Source of the DNA: Mastigocoleus testarum BC008
GTDB taxonomy: Bacteria; Cyanobacteriota; Cyanobacteriia; Cyanobacteriales; Nostocaceae
NCBI RefSeq assembly: GCF_001456025.1
Contig: NZ_LMTZ01000095.1
Span: 62,001-126,000 of the forward strand
Reading direction: 5' to 3'
DNA length: 64,000 nucleotides
Part shown: one piece after another, positions 9,067 to 18,020 of the stretch
Layout: every line of letters begins with the position of its first letter
Position numbering within the stretch: position 1 is the stretch's first letter
Notes under the pieces: generated by a model
Database searches by the model: none
Told to the model about the DNA's origin: nothing
The model's input: the letters and a program-made list of their open reading frames with translations, nothing else
Position numbers and translations under genes: made by a program

Positions 9067-9486
9067 CTAGTCCTTTTCTATTTCTAGTCCCTTACTTCGC
9101 CAAGCAGACATATCTCCTTGTAGGTGTAAGATTTTTTTAAAGCCTGCTTGTTTAAGGGTATGTTCTGCAATTTTAGCTCTAAAACCTCGTTCGCAATAAA
9201 CTATAATTTGCTTTTTTGCTGAGGATTTGATTCCATGTAAACGAGATGGTAGTTCTCGATATTCAATATTTATTGCTCCTGGAATATGACCTTCTGAATA
9301 TTCTTTTGCTGTGCGTACATCTAAAATTATTGGTACTGCATTTGTGTTAATGACTTGAGCTAATTCAATTGGAGAGATTTGTTTAGTTTCTGGAAGTATC
9401 TCACTACAAGCAACAGTAGTTTTATAAAGACTCAACCCTAAAAATATTATGACCGACCACCTGAATATATTCTGATGTAATCTCAT
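9067..9486 (-). CDS. Periplasmic rhodanese-domain protein
   Basis: 139 aa: a signal peptide or N-terminal anchor (residues 10-26) followed by one rhodanese domain. Seen motifs are I-L-D-V-R-T-A-K-E-Y-S-E-G-H-I-P-G-A-I-N and the active loop V-Y-C-E-R-G-F-R-A, whose cysteine would carry the persulfide. Single-domain rhodaneses of this kind move sulfane sulfur or act as redox switches; the substrate is not predictable here. It could be lipid-modified at the C in V-A-C-S-E, though the preceding residues are not an ideal lipobox. Confidence 0.75.
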   Translation of the reverse strand: MRLHQNIFRWSVIIFLGLSLYKTTVACSEILPETKQISPIELAQVINTNAVPIILDVRTAKEYSEGHIPGAINIEYRELPSRLHGIKSSAKKQIIVYCERGFRAKIAEHTLKQAGFKKILHLQGDMSAWRSKGLEIEKD

Positions 9487-9753
9487 TCAATTAAAATTAT
9501 CTTTCAATCTTATTTTTCATCTTTACTTTTTTATATTTTAAGACACGCTGTAAGATATCATAATAACGGTCAGTTCTTGTAAATATCCTTGCTTATAGTC
9601 CGGTCATCACTTGCGCTTTGTCTAACAAAGTAAGTAAAATCTTAGATTCAATCGGTACAGTCAACTTTTTATCCCCATGGGTTATTAGTATTTCAACCAT
9701 ACCTGCCAATTTATCTGTAATGGTAAACAATATGAACTTATAGATATAAACTT
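9487..9753. other. Gap with possible 35-codon ORF
   Basis: Between rhodanese and MscS genes. A minus-strand frame from the ATG at 9698-9700 to a stop at 9593-9595 encodes 35 residues (M-V-E-I-L-I-T-H-G ... V-M-T-G-L). It lacks a ribosome site and may be a remnant. Nothing else seen. Confidence 0.25.
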
Positions 9754-10866
9754 TTAAATAGTGATGGGTGACTCCACATAAATATTAGGTTCTTGCATCT
9801 CAAACTCTATTCCATAATCTTTTAACTGTAAAGAGACTTTTTCATTTGCTATCTCTAATAAGCGTTTTCGTAATTCAATAGAATTTTCACTAGATCCTAA
9901 AATGAAAAATGTTACTCTTGCTCTAGATTCTTTAGTTTCTGAGCTATGACTTATAAAAATACTAGTACTACCTGGATCGATTCCAGTAATTGCATCGGTG
10001 CTTTCCTGAATAACTTGTTTTACTAAAGCCTGTTCTTTATCTATTAACTGTTTATTAAAGTCGAGATAGAGTAAAACCATTACTTTTTTACCACGAGTAA
10101 TATTTTCAATCTCTAAATTAGCTAATGTGGAATTAGGAACGATAATCAAAGTACCTTTTGCAGCAGTTCTAATTTTACTAGAACGTAGTCCAATTGACTC
10201 CACTCGACCAAATAAACCTTCCGATAACTGACTAGAAGAAGGTATACGGATATATTCACCAGGAATGAAAGGTCTATCTAAGTAAAGTACTAAAGTACCC
10301 AATAATTGCTCTAGTGTTTTCTGTGCTGCAAAAGCAACTGCTAAACCCCCAATTCCCAAACCAGTTAGAGGAGCAATTAAATTCATTTTTCTCATTCCAG
10401 CAAATGCAAAAGCAGCAATAACACCAATTGTGATGTTAACTACTGTTTCTGCAATTACTACTAAGTCATCAATCTCATAACCTAGTTTACGTAAAAAATG
10501 AATACCATAAACTCTAAGAAATTGACTCCATAAACGTGAAAATAACCAAGCTATAATGATAACAATTCCTAAATCCATCAAAACACGAAAAAAATCATAG
10601 AATGCTTCATCAGAAAGTAAAAAGTCTAACCAATAAGAAATTGAGATGAAAGCAACTACAATCTTAATTAAGCCACTAATTGGATCTACCGATTTTTCAT
10701 AGACATCCATAATTTGTGATGTCGCAAAACGAGAGATGAAAAACTTTATAATTGCAGGAACATATCTTGCAAGTATTAAAGAAATGATAGCTAAACCCAA
10801 AAAAATTAATATATTATTAACACCCTGACCTTCTAAGAAAGATATTATATCTTCTATATATTTCAT
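9754..10866 (-). CDS. MscS-family mechanosensitive channel
   Basis: Opens under membrane tension to release small solutes during hypo-osmotic shock. 370 aa with four predicted membrane segments in the first 190 residues. The pore helix and hinge read G-I-G-G-L-A-V-A-F-A-A-Q-K-T-L-E-Q, followed by the beta domain (D-R-P-F-I-P-G-E-Y, G-R-V-E-S-I-G-L-R-S-S-K-I-R-T and V-P-N-S). It starts 9 bp after the stop of an upstream paralogue, with AGGGG six bases before its ATG, so the two are co-transcribed. They could form separate or mixed heptamers. Confidence 0.88.
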   Translation of the reverse strand: MKYIEDIISFLEGQGVNNILIFLGLAIISLILARYVPAIIKFFISRFATSQIMDVYEKSVDPISGLIKIVVAFISISYWLDFLLSDEAFYDFFRVLMDLGIVIIIAWLFSRLWSQFLRVYGIHFLRKLGYEIDDLVVIAETVVNITIGVIAAFAFAGMRKMNLIAPLTGLGIGGLAVAFAAQKTLEQLLGTLVLYLDRPFIPGEYIRIPSSSQLSEGLFGRVESIGLRSSKIRTAAKGTLIIVPNSTLANLEIENITRGKKVMVLLYLDFNKQLIDKEQALVKQVIQESTDAITGIDPGSTSIFISHSSETKESRARVTFFILGSSENSIELRKRLLEIANEKVSLQLKDYGIEFEMQEPNIYVESPITI

Positions 10867-10875
10867 GTTTACCCC

Positions 10876-11955
10876 TTAAATTGTAATAGGTGCATCAACA
10901 TAAATTGTTGAGTCATCTAGTCTAAACTCTATACCATACTCTTTTAGCTTGGTGTCAATCTTTTGCTTAGCTTTATCGAGCAATTGACGCCGTAATTCCA
11001 TTGATTCTTCACCAGAAGAACCTAAGATAAAAAATGTTATTTGAGCTTGATTAGTACTTTTAAATGCAATATCGGTATTACGTGAATCTAGACCGAAAAT
11101 ATCGCTAGTACTTGCCAAAATTACTTGTCGAATTAATGCTTGTTCTTGTGATTGAATTTCTCGGTCAAAGTTTAAATTGATAACTGACATTACTTTTTTC
11201 GCTTCCGTATAATTCTCAATATTCATTTGGGTTAAAGAACTATTAGGAACAATTAATACTGTACCTTTTCCGGAAGTTCTTATTTTAGTAGAACGCCAAC
11301 CAATTGATTCAACTCTGCCAAAAATACCATCAGATAAACCAATGTAGTCATCTATTTTAAACGGTTGATCTAGATATAAGACAACTCCACCAAGAAATTG
11401 TTCCAAAGTTTTTTGAGCCGCAAAAGCAATAGCTAAACCACCAATTCCCAAACTTGCTAATAAGCCAAGTATATTAAATTGATGTAGCTGTGCAAAAATT
11501 ATTATCCCAAATACAATAATTGCTAAGTTAACAATTACTTTCCCTGTTATAATTAGCTCGCTATTAGCCTGTTTACCACTGTTAACAGCTATATCCAAAA
11601 GATACACATCTAGAAACTTTTCAGTTATTTTAGAAGCAAGCCAACAACTTATAACTGTTAAGATAAAACTAATAAATAACTCAATTATCGGGTAATTTTT
11701 AGCGACTGAGATTGATTTAATGATTATTTCTATAAAAATTATTCCGCTAAAAATAGCTATTAACTTATTATAGGGAGTTACAACTTTTTGAATAGTTTCA
11801 CTTATATTCGGAGAAACAAAACTGGCTATGAGAAAATAAAACAGCGGTAATATGAATTGCGAAACTATAGCTACCACAATAGTAGATAAACCTAATAAAA
11901 TTATAATTGTTGTACTACGATCTAATATTGAAATATCAAATAATAAATCTGCCAT
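10876..11955 (-). CDS. MscS-family mechanosensitive channel, first of tandem pair
   Basis: 359 aa, clearly paralogous to its downstream neighbour: same order of four N-terminal membrane segments, pore helix S-L-G-I-G-G-L-A-I-A-F-A-A-Q-K, then V-L-Y-L-D-Q-P-F, F-G-R-V-E-S-I-G-W-R-S-T-K-I-R-T and V-P-N-S. Both end in the sequence V-x-(A/S)-P-I-T-I. The duplication is old, since the membrane parts differ widely while the pore and beta domain are conserved. No promoter is obvious in the 360-bp gap upstream. Confidence 0.88.
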   Translation of the reverse strand: MADLLFDISILDRSTTIIILLGLSTIVVAIVSQFILPLFYFLIASFVSPNISETIQKVVTPYNKLIAIFSGIIFIEIIIKSISVAKNYPIIELFISFILTVISCWLASKITEKFLDVYLLDIAVNSGKQANSELIITGKVIVNLAIIVFGIIIFAQLHQFNILGLLASLGIGGLAIAFAAQKTLEQFLGGVVLYLDQPFKIDDYIGLSDGIFGRVESIGWRSTKIRTSGKGTVLIVPNSSLTQMNIENYTEAKKVMSVINLNFDREIQSQEQALIRQVILASTSDIFGLDSRNTDIAFKSTNQAQITFFILGSSGEESMELRRQLLDKAKQKIDTKLKEYGIEFRLDDSTIYVDAPITI

Positions 11956-12319
11956 GAAATTTTTCCTATTACTGAATATTAATATTCATCAAGTCAAGCA
12001 CATGGGTATATAACAGATTTCTTCACACCTGTAACTTTCAGAGTATTTATTTGAACAATGAATTAATTGCTTAAAATCTATATTTACTTATTACTATTAC
12101 ACCAATAGTAATATTTTTATCTGTTATCTAAATCACAGGCTTTATAAATAAAAAAATTAAACAACTATAAGAATCATATGAGTGGTATCTATTACCAATA
12201 AAAAGCCTGATTCTTTTTAGAACCAGGCTGGTATTTATACAAAATTACTATTATCGAAATACAAGACTTAATGACTTAATAACTTAATTCAAGATAATGT
12301 TTTGCAAATATCAAAGAGA
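11956..12319. other. Intergenic region
   Basis: 364 bp, strongly AT-rich, between the hsp20 stop and the MscS pair. Apart from the hairpin at 12204-12229 nothing is recognised; it should contain the promoter of the MscS operon. Confidence 0.35.
12204..12229 (-). terminator. Rho-independent terminator after hsp20
   Basis: On the minus strand the RNA AGCCUGGUUC-UAAAAA-GAAUCAGGCU forms a 10-bp stem with one G-U pair and is followed by UUUUAUU. It lies about 90 bp past the hsp20 stop in the right direction. Confidence 0.65.
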
Positions 12320-12790
12320 TTAACTTCCTATGTTAACCTTGACTGCTTTATTTTTGTCTTCGGTCATTTTAGGTAATGTCAGACTCAAAATACCATTTCT
12401 ATAATTAGCGGTTACCTTAGTATTTTGAATTTTCACTGGTAAGGGAATTACACGGTGGAATTTACCGTAGTGCAATTCACTTTTAGTATGACCGTGTTTC
12501 TTACTTTCTGTTTCTGCTTTACGTTCTCCATTAATAGAAACTGATTTTTCTGTTGCTTCAATATCCAGATCTTCGACTTTCATTCCTGGAATTTCTAATC
12601 TAAGATAAAATGCACTATCAGTTTCAATTAATTCGGCAGCAGGAACCTTAGTAAAATTATTTACATCATTTGACTCTGTTGAGACCAAGTCATCAAGTAA
12701 GCTGTGGAAATGATGTTCTGGATGTAAATGATGTAAACGATGTTCTATATCGTCAATCTTTCTCCAAGGGTTAAAGTGAACTAATGACAT
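12320..12790 (-). CDS. hspA: Small heat-shock protein Hsp20
   Basis: ATP-independent holdase that binds unfolding proteins and, in cyanobacteria, membranes under heat and light stress. 156 aa: N-terminal M-S-L-V-H-F-N-P-W-R-K, alpha-crystallin domain with F-Y-L-R-L-E-I-P-G and V-S-I-N-G-E-R, and the conserved end N-G-I-L-S-L-T-L-P. The ATG at 12788-12790 is chosen because GGGAG sits seven bases upstream; a GTG-like extension of five codons upstream lacks this. A histidine-rich stretch (H-R-L-H-H-L-H-P-E-H-H-F-H) after residue 17 is unusual and may bind metal. Confidence 0.88.
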   Translation of the reverse strand: MSLVHFNPWRKIDDIEHRLHHLHPEHHFHSLLDDLVSTESNDVNNFTKVPAAELIETDSAFYLRLEIPGMKVEDLDIEATEKSVSINGERKAETESKKHGHTKSELHYGKFHRVIPLPVKIQNTKVTANYRNGILSLTLPKMTEDKNKAVKVNIGS

Positions 12791-13651
12791 ACAGTTCTCC
12801 CTCAACTTACTAGAATTTTTTCACAAATTCAGTGTTCTACTGATTGCTTTGATTCCTATATTAAATGAGGATTTAAGGTAATGTATACTCGGTTCTCTCG
12901 CTGATTAGTTAATGATTACCGAACATTAATTGCAACCTTAAATGTAATTGTCAAAATCAAAAAAATAAAAATCAAAAAAATAAAAATCAAAACAATCTTT
13001 AAAACAAACTGAAAATATTAGGGTTAACTGTTATCTCTCTAATACCGTCAACTCTATTTATATTGAAATTATTTTAAAACGACAACACCCGATATTCTAC
13101 TTCCTTGATGATTTCCTCTTATTCATCAATGTTTAGGTTTGTACTGAATTTATAACTTTAACCTGAAAGTAAAGCACTTTAACCTAGAAGTGAAGCAAAA
13201 ATTCAGTTACATTACCCCCTTCGCCACTTTGAAGAAATCTAAGTTTTCGCTTTGGGTGGGTGTTGTTGTTCGTTCGGTGGACAGATAGTAAAACAGCTCT
13301 TTTACCTCTTAACTAAGACAATTCAACTAAACTACTTTGGCTGCTATATCTGCCGGAGAAGCTATTTCAGCTTTGATAATCAATCTATCACTATCAGCAA
13401 ATTGGTGATTTACATCGCAAATAATCTTCACTTTTCTTGTTTTTTCTTCTCGTTTTTGAGGAGCGAAATTTGTCCATTCATTCCCAAATTCACCTTTACT
13501 GTATAGGTTTTAATAACCAAAGTCGCATAACCGCACCTGTATGGACGGACACCACTACAGTTACAAAGATTAAATCTGCTTAACATTTCGTTACCATAGA
13601 AACATCGAGAGAATTAAAAACCTCTCAAGGCTGAAATACAATGTAAAAGCC
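12791..13651. other. Long divergent intergenic region
   Basis: 860 bp between hsp20 and the site-2 protease. It holds a short A-rich direct repeat (AAATCAAAAAAATAA, about 12,955-12,995) and two near-copies of TTTAACCT-GAAAGTAAAGC / TTTAACCT-AGAAGTGAAGC at 13,157-13,197. An 84-codon plus frame at 13,252 has no ribosome site and looks accidental. No CIRCE-type HrcA site was found upstream of hsp20. Confidence 0.35.
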
Positions 13652-14776
13652 ATGAATAATACAATTCGTGTTGGTAATCTCTTTGGAATCCCTTTTTATA
13701 TCAACCCATCCTGGTTTTTAGTTTTAGGTTTAGTGACTTGGAGCTATGGTGGTGGACTGATGGCGCAATTTCCCCAGCTTGGCGGGGGAGTGGCTCTAAT
13801 ATTAGGTTTAATAACAGCATTATTAGTATTTAGTTCTGTTGTCGCTCACGAGTTAGGACACAGCTTTGTAGCTATTAGTCAGGGAATTAATGTTAAATCA
13901 ATTACATTATTTATATTTGGTGGATTAGCAAGTTTAGAAAAAGAGTCTGAAACTCCTGCTGGAGCCTTTTGGGTTGCGATCGCTGGTCCTTTAGTTAGCT
14001 TACTCCTGTTTGGAACCCTTACAGCTATTGGTATAACAACTAATCCATCGGGACCATTGGCTGCAATTCTTGGTCTTTTAGCATCAGTTAACTTGGCATT
14101 AGCGCTATTTAATTTGATTCCAGGTTTACCATTAGATGGCGGTAATATACTCAAAGCAATTGTTTGGAAAGTTACTGGTAATCCTTACAAAGGTGTGACT
14201 TTTGCAAGTCGAGTTGGACAAGTATTTGGTTGGTTAGCGATCGCATCCGGTCTAGTTCCTCTATTGTTATCCGGTAGTTTTGCTAACATCTGGAACTTAT
14301 TGATAGGCTTCTTTTTACTTCAAAATGCTGGTAATGCAGCTCAATTTGCTTCAATACAGGAAAAGCTTACTGGTCTAACTGCTGAAGATGCTGTAACGAA
14401 TAATAGCCCAATTGTTTCGGATAATCTTAGCTTACGAGAATTTGCAGACGAACAAATTTTAAGTCAAAAAGATTGGCGTAGGTTTTTGGTAACGGACGAT
14501 AGCGGACAATTGTTAGGTTCAATATCGATTGACAGTTTACGAAATATTCCTACTGAATTATGGTCAGAAACTCGAGTAGTAGAAGTCATGCGACCAATTG
14601 AAGAATCTACAATTGTGCGTTCGGGTCAACCGTTATTGGAGGTTATTCAATTACTCGAACAACAAAAGTTATCCGCACTTGCTGTAACTCGCGACAATGG
14701 AGCATTGGTTGGAATTTTAGAGAAAGCAGCCGTTATCAATCTACTGCAAAACAGAGTAAAAGCTAATCCTGCATAA
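13652..14776 (+). CDS. Site-2 protease (M50) with CBS pair
   Basis: Intramembrane zinc metalloprotease that cleaves membrane-spanning substrates, often anti-sigma factors. 374 aa. Metal site H-E-L-G-H at residues 65-69 in the motif V-V-A-H-E-L-G-H-S; second site N-L-I-P-G-L-P-L-D-G-G near residue 155-165. About six membrane segments fill residues 15-230. A C-terminal pair of CBS domains (about 245-370) probably senses adenine nucleotides. This architecture is common in cyanobacteria and plants (SREBP-like, Rip3 type). No candidate substrate gene adjoins it. Confidence 0.88.
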   Translation: MNNTIRVGNLFGIPFYINPSWFLVLGLVTWSYGGGLMAQFPQLGGGVALILGLITALLVFSSVVAHELGHSFVAISQGINVKSITLFIFGGLASLEKESETPAGAFWVAIAGPLVSLLLFGTLTAIGITTNPSGPLAAILGLLASVNLALALFNLIPGLPLDGGNILKAIVWKVTGNPYKGVTFASRVGQVFGWLAIASGLVPLLLSGSFANIWNLLIGFFLLQNAGNAAQFASIQEKLTGLTAEDAVTNNSPIVSDNLSLREFADEQILSQKDWRRFLVTDDSGQLLGSISIDSLRNIPTELWSETRVVEVMRPIEESTIVRSGQPLLEVIQLLEQQKLSALAVTRDNGALVGILEKAAVINLLQNRVKANPA

Positions 14777-14828
14777 TTCTCTGGAATTTTCTGAACAATT
14801 GATTTTCTTTAATAGAAATATCCAAAAT

Positions 14829-14872
14829 AAACCCGTTTTCGTAGTGCGAGAGTTGAGCTATAGAACGGGGTT
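14829..14872 (+). terminator. Possible terminator after site-2 protease
   Basis: AACCCGTT and AACGGGGTT arms (one bulge) about 50 bp past the protease stop, followed by ATTTTCATTT. The loop is long, so support is modest. Confidence 0.4.
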
Positions 14873-14881
14873 ATTTTCATT

Positions 14882-14912
14882 TATAGCGGATTGCAAGTAA
14901 GTGAGGTACAGC
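14882..14912 (+). repeat. Left 31-bp inverted repeat around Crp gene
   Basis: 31 bases starting TATAGCGGATTG and ending GTGAGGTACAGC. Its inverted partner at 15964-15994 matches at 28 of 31 positions. The two enclose the Crp/Fnr gene plus heptad repeats at 14,947-14,981 and 15,783-15,918. Confidence 0.75.
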
Positions 14913-14946
14913 CAAAAAGCTAGAAATTATATGTAAAGCAGCTTTC

Positions 14947-14981
14947 ACTCCTGACTCCTGCCTCCTGACTCCTGACTTCTG
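14947..14981. repeat. Short heptanucleotide tandem repeat
   Basis: About five imperfect units of CTCCTGA directly after the 3' end of the Crp gene. It is the reverse complement of the longer GGAGTCA array beyond the 5' end. Confidence 0.8.
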
Positions 14982-14993
14982 CTATGATTATTT

Positions 14994-15698
14994 CTATTTA
15001 GAATATGTAATCTTTTCTAACTGCTGCCAATTTTTCACAATAATCTTACCTCCTCGCTGATAAGTAACAACTTGATTTATTTTTTTGAACAAGCGCACGC
15101 ACTCTTCATAAGTAATACCAATGCTTCGAGCTATTTGATAATAGGGAAGGTTAATATTTAAACAATCCCCTTGAACTGTGGTGTGAGTTCCATCGCGATG
15201 AGCGTAATATTGAATCACGCGTACCAGACGCACGATCGCTCGCTCCGAAATTAGTCCATGTACGGTGTTGTGGAGCTGTTGTAGACGTTGATTAAAAACA
15301 GAAAGTATGCGCAAAGCTATTTCTGGATGATGGCGAATTACTTCTAATAATGCTTCTTTTTCTACTGTCAATACTTGTGAGTCTACCTGAGCGATCACTG
15401 TAGCGGGTGAAATTCCATCGCCAAAAATAGCCGGAGCTGCAAAAATTTCTCCTGGGGGAATCAAACGTACTAATGTTTCTTTCCCATTGGTAGCAGTTTT
15501 TTTAATTTGTAATATTCCCGTACTTAGAGCGTGAAGTTGAGGTGGAAGGCGATCGCCCTCATGTACGATAATTTCATTGCGCTGATAATCTCGAATGCAA
15601 CTATGAGGTACAAGATACTCTAATTGAGCGGTTTCTAAGTCTAGAAAGACCGAAATTTTGGCGATCTGTTCAATTGAAGAGTGACCTCTGATTAGCAT
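14994..15698 (-). CDS. Crp/Fnr-family transcription regulator
   Basis: 234 aa from the ATG at 15696-15698. N-terminal cyclic-nucleotide-binding-like beta-roll (residues about 10-130: F-L-D-L-E-T-A-Q-L-E, G-D-R-L-P-P-Q, L-I-P-P-G-E-I-F-A-A-P-A-I-F-G-D) and a C-terminal winged helix with I-A-R-S-I-G-I-T-Y-E-E-C-V-R-L-F-K-K-I. The Fnr cysteine cluster is absent and the cAMP-binding R-x-x-x-A motif is not present, so the ligand is unknown. The recognition helix Y-E-E-C-V-R differs from NtcA/CRP. It is divergent from the cupin-globin gene 560 bp away and may control it. Confidence 0.8.
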   Translation of the reverse strand: MLIRGHSSIEQIAKISVFLDLETAQLEYLVPHSCIRDYQRNEIIVHEGDRLPPQLHALSTGILQIKKTATNGKETLVRLIPPGEIFAAPAIFGDGISPATVIAQVDSQVLTVEKEALLEVIRHHPEIALRILSVFNQRLQQLHNTVHGLISERAIVRLVRVIQYYAHRDGTHTTVQGDCLNINLPYYQIARSIGITYEECVRLFKKINQVVTYQRGGKIIVKNWQQLEKITYSK

Positions 15699-15782
15699 CT
15701 GTTGAAAAATCAAACAATAAAGTAAAAAAGAATTTAGGACAGACCGCGCTTACAGCGTTAGCATAGCGGGGTGTAAGCACAG

Positions 15783-15918
<136 letters not shown>

Positions 15919-15963
15919 GAGATAGAATTTGAACCTGCATCATACCTAAATTTTACCTTTTAA

Positions 15964-15994
15964 GCTGTACCTCACTTACTTCCAATCTGCGATA
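15964..15994 (-). repeat. Right 31-bp inverted repeat around Crp gene
   Basis: Reverse complement of the left copy at 14882-14912 with three mismatches. Confidence 0.75.
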
Positions 15995-16258
15995 TCTATT
16001 GACTTAAGGTAGAAAAACTCAAATACTATTTGTGATTTTGAAAGAAAATTTGATCGGTTTCGCTCCATATTTATGAGCTAGCTCAGAGACACAGTAAAAA
16101 TTTAGTGAGAAAGTGAATATAACTTCAAATGTAAGGGTGTGAAATTTCCTTATATCTTTAGTTGATATCTGTAGTGGAGATGAAATAAGCCTTCATCTTC
16201 TTTATCTCGAACTATTCTCGATTTTTTGTTTGTATAGATACATTTAGGAATCAAATAT

Positions 16259-17053
16259 ATGACTAACACTATTAATTCTCCCAGTACTTACTTTACAACA
16301 ACCCTCAAAGATACAATTGAATATTCCCAAACCAAGACAATTAGCAAAGTTTTGTTTAAAGATAACAACACTCAATACACTCTACTTTGTTTAGCTAAAG
16401 GTAGAGAAATTAAAGAACATACTTCAACTCGCAACGCAACAATTACAGCGATCGAGGGACTAGGAATTCTTACCTTAGAAGGTAGAGAAATTATCTTGAC
16501 CCCAGGTGTGTTTATATTTCTACCAGCTAATACCATCCACGCGGTACGAGCTACAGAAAATCTTTCCTTTATGCTTACCCTTTCAGAACATCTCCAAGCA
16601 AAAAGTGGTGTCAGCCAAAAAACCGTTGATATCGTTAAGTCTACTGCTCCGATGCTCAAAAAACGCGGTAAACAAATTACTACGCGGATGTATGAAATCA
16701 TGTTTCACAACCATCCAGAAGTGAAAAAACAGTTTGATATGTCCGCACAAGCTAATGGTTCTCAACCAGCAAAACTTGCAAATGCAGTTTATGGTTATGC
16801 TAGTCACATCGATAATCTTGAAGCATTAAAGTCCACTGTGGAAACAATAGCCCACCGTCATGTCAAAACTCATGTTCAACCCGAACAATATGCCATTGTA
16901 GGAGAAAGTTTATTACAAGCAATGAAAGATGTATTGGGGGATGCTGCAACTGATGAGGTGATGACAGCATGGACAGAAGCTTATGAAATATTAGCTGAGG
17001 TTTTTATTAAAAGAGAACAGCAAATTTATTCATCATCACCTGCAGTTTTGTAA
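16259..17053 (+). CDS. Cupin-globin fusion protein
   Basis: 264 aa. Residues about 25-110 form a cupin barrel (G-R-E-I-K-E-H-T, A-I-E-G-L-G, L-T-P-G-V-F-I-F-L-P-A-N-T-I-H-A-V); His, Glu and His ligands are present though the second His of the usual H-x-H is Ser/Thr. Residues about 120-255 are a flavohaemoglobin-type globin: Tyr in T-R-M-Y-E-I-M-F (B10), Gln in S-Q-P-A-K-L-A (E7) and a proximal His near 199 in I-A-H-R-H-V-K-T-H-V. The FAD/NAD reductase half of flavohaemoglobin is missing. NO or O2 handling is likely from the haem pocket; the cupin may bind metal or ligand. It faces a Crp/Fnr gene. Confidence 0.82.
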   Translation: MTNTINSPSTYFTTTLKDTIEYSQTKTISKVLFKDNNTQYTLLCLAKGREIKEHTSTRNATITAIEGLGILTLEGREIILTPGVFIFLPANTIHAVRATENLSFMLTLSEHLQAKSGVSQKTVDIVKSTAPMLKKRGKQITTRMYEIMFHNHPEVKKQFDMSAQANGSQPAKLANAVYGYASHIDNLEALKSTVETIAHRHVKTHVQPEQYAIVGESLLQAMKDVLGDAATDEVMTAWTEAYEILAEVFIKREQQIYSSSPAVL

Positions 17054-17098
17054 AATTACTCGTCAATGTCGCGACTATTGACTGTTCATAAACCCAGT

Positions 17099-17713
17099 TT
17101 AAACTGTATTTGAACTTGATTTCCGTTCATGTTTTGCTAGCACAGTGTTTATTTGCTTCAATAAAACTTCTACAGTAGAAGAATTATCTAAGACTACATC
17201 TGCATTTTTTACTTTTTCTTCTAAGGGTATTTGACTGCTAATTCTGGCTTTAGCTTGTTCTAATGTAAGATTATTTCGTTGCATCAACCTTGGTAATTGC
17301 TGTTCTTCATTGCAATATACAACCCAAATTTCTGTTACCATATCGGTCATTTCAGCTTCGAATAGTAACGGTACAACTAAAACTAATGTTTCCGAGGTTG
17401 ATTCTTCAATACCTTGAATAAATCTTTGCTGGACATAGGGGTGAATTAAATTTTCTAGCCATAAACGTTCTGTTGGACCGTTAAAAATAATTTCCCCGAG
17501 TTTGTGACGGTTGAGGTTTCCATCATCAAGCAAAATTTCTGTTCCATAACGTCCTACGATTTGTTGAAAAATTGGCGAACCTGTTGCGACAGCTTCTCTT
17601 GCATAAATGTCTGCATCCAAAACTGGTAAATTATAGGTTTTCTCTAAATAGTTCGCTACAGTAGTTTTTCCTGTTGCGATACCTCCGGTTAAGCCAATAA
17701 TTCTTTTGTTCAT
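17099..17713 (-). CDS. coaE: Dephospho-CoA kinase
   Basis: Last step of coenzyme A synthesis: phosphorylates the 3'-hydroxyl of dephospho-CoA. 204 aa, normal length. P-loop G-L-T-G-G-I-A-T-G-K-T-T at residues 7-18, D-A-D-I-Y-A-R-E-A-V, the L-E-N-L-I-H-P lid region and V-V-P-L-L-F-E-A. The cytosolic enzyme is usually single-copy and essential. The gene is followed downstream by the convergent cupin-globin gene and preceded by a heptad repeat. Confidence 0.93.
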   Translation of the reverse strand: MNKRIIGLTGGIATGKTTVANYLEKTYNLPVLDADIYAREAVATGSPIFQQIVGRYGTEILLDDGNLNRHKLGEIIFNGPTERLWLENLIHPYVQQRFIQGIEESTSETLVLVVPLLFEAEMTDMVTEIWVVYCNEEQQLPRLMQRNNLTLEQAKARISSQIPLEEKVKNADVVLDNSSTVEVLLKQINTVLAKHERKSSSNTV

Positions 17714-17724
17714 CCTTGTGTTGT

Positions 17725-17849
17725 CAGTTAACAGTTATCAGTTATCAGTTATCAGTTATCAGTTATCAGTTATCAGTTACCAGTTATCAGTTACCAGTTA
17801 TCAGTTATCAGCTATCAGTTACCAGTTACCAGTTATCAGTTACCAGTTA
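17725..17849. repeat. Heptanucleotide tandem repeat (CAGTTAT)n
   Basis: About 18 units of CAGTTAT/CAGTTAC directly upstream of coaE. A short resumption (CAGTTATCAGTTATC, then degenerate TTACTCCTTAC units) is seen at 17,962-18,023 after the palindromic block. Confidence 0.92.
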
Positions 17850-17961
17850 ATGCGCTGTCGTGCACGCTAGAGTAGAGCCTGCGGCGTCGGCGTTAGCCTC
17901 TAGCTGCGCTACCTACGGATCCGCTAACAGTTTATGGCTAACGCCACGCCCTTACGGGCTA
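17850..17961. repeat. GC-rich palindromic insert inside heptad array
   Basis: A GC-rich block splits the heptad array. It contains a perfect 10-bp inverted repeat, GGCGTTAGCC at 17,889-17,898 and GGCTAACGCC at 17,936-17,945, plus a CGCCCTTACGGGC hairpin. It resembles dispersed palindromic elements of cyanobacteria. Confidence 0.6.
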
Positions 17962-18020
17962 CAGTTATCAGTTATCATTTACTCCTTACTTATTACTTAT
18001 TACTTGTTACTCATTACTCC

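Noticed and set aside
13252..13506. 84-codon plus frame starting M-G-G-C-C-C
   Set aside because: No ribosome site, odd composition and no family resemblance.
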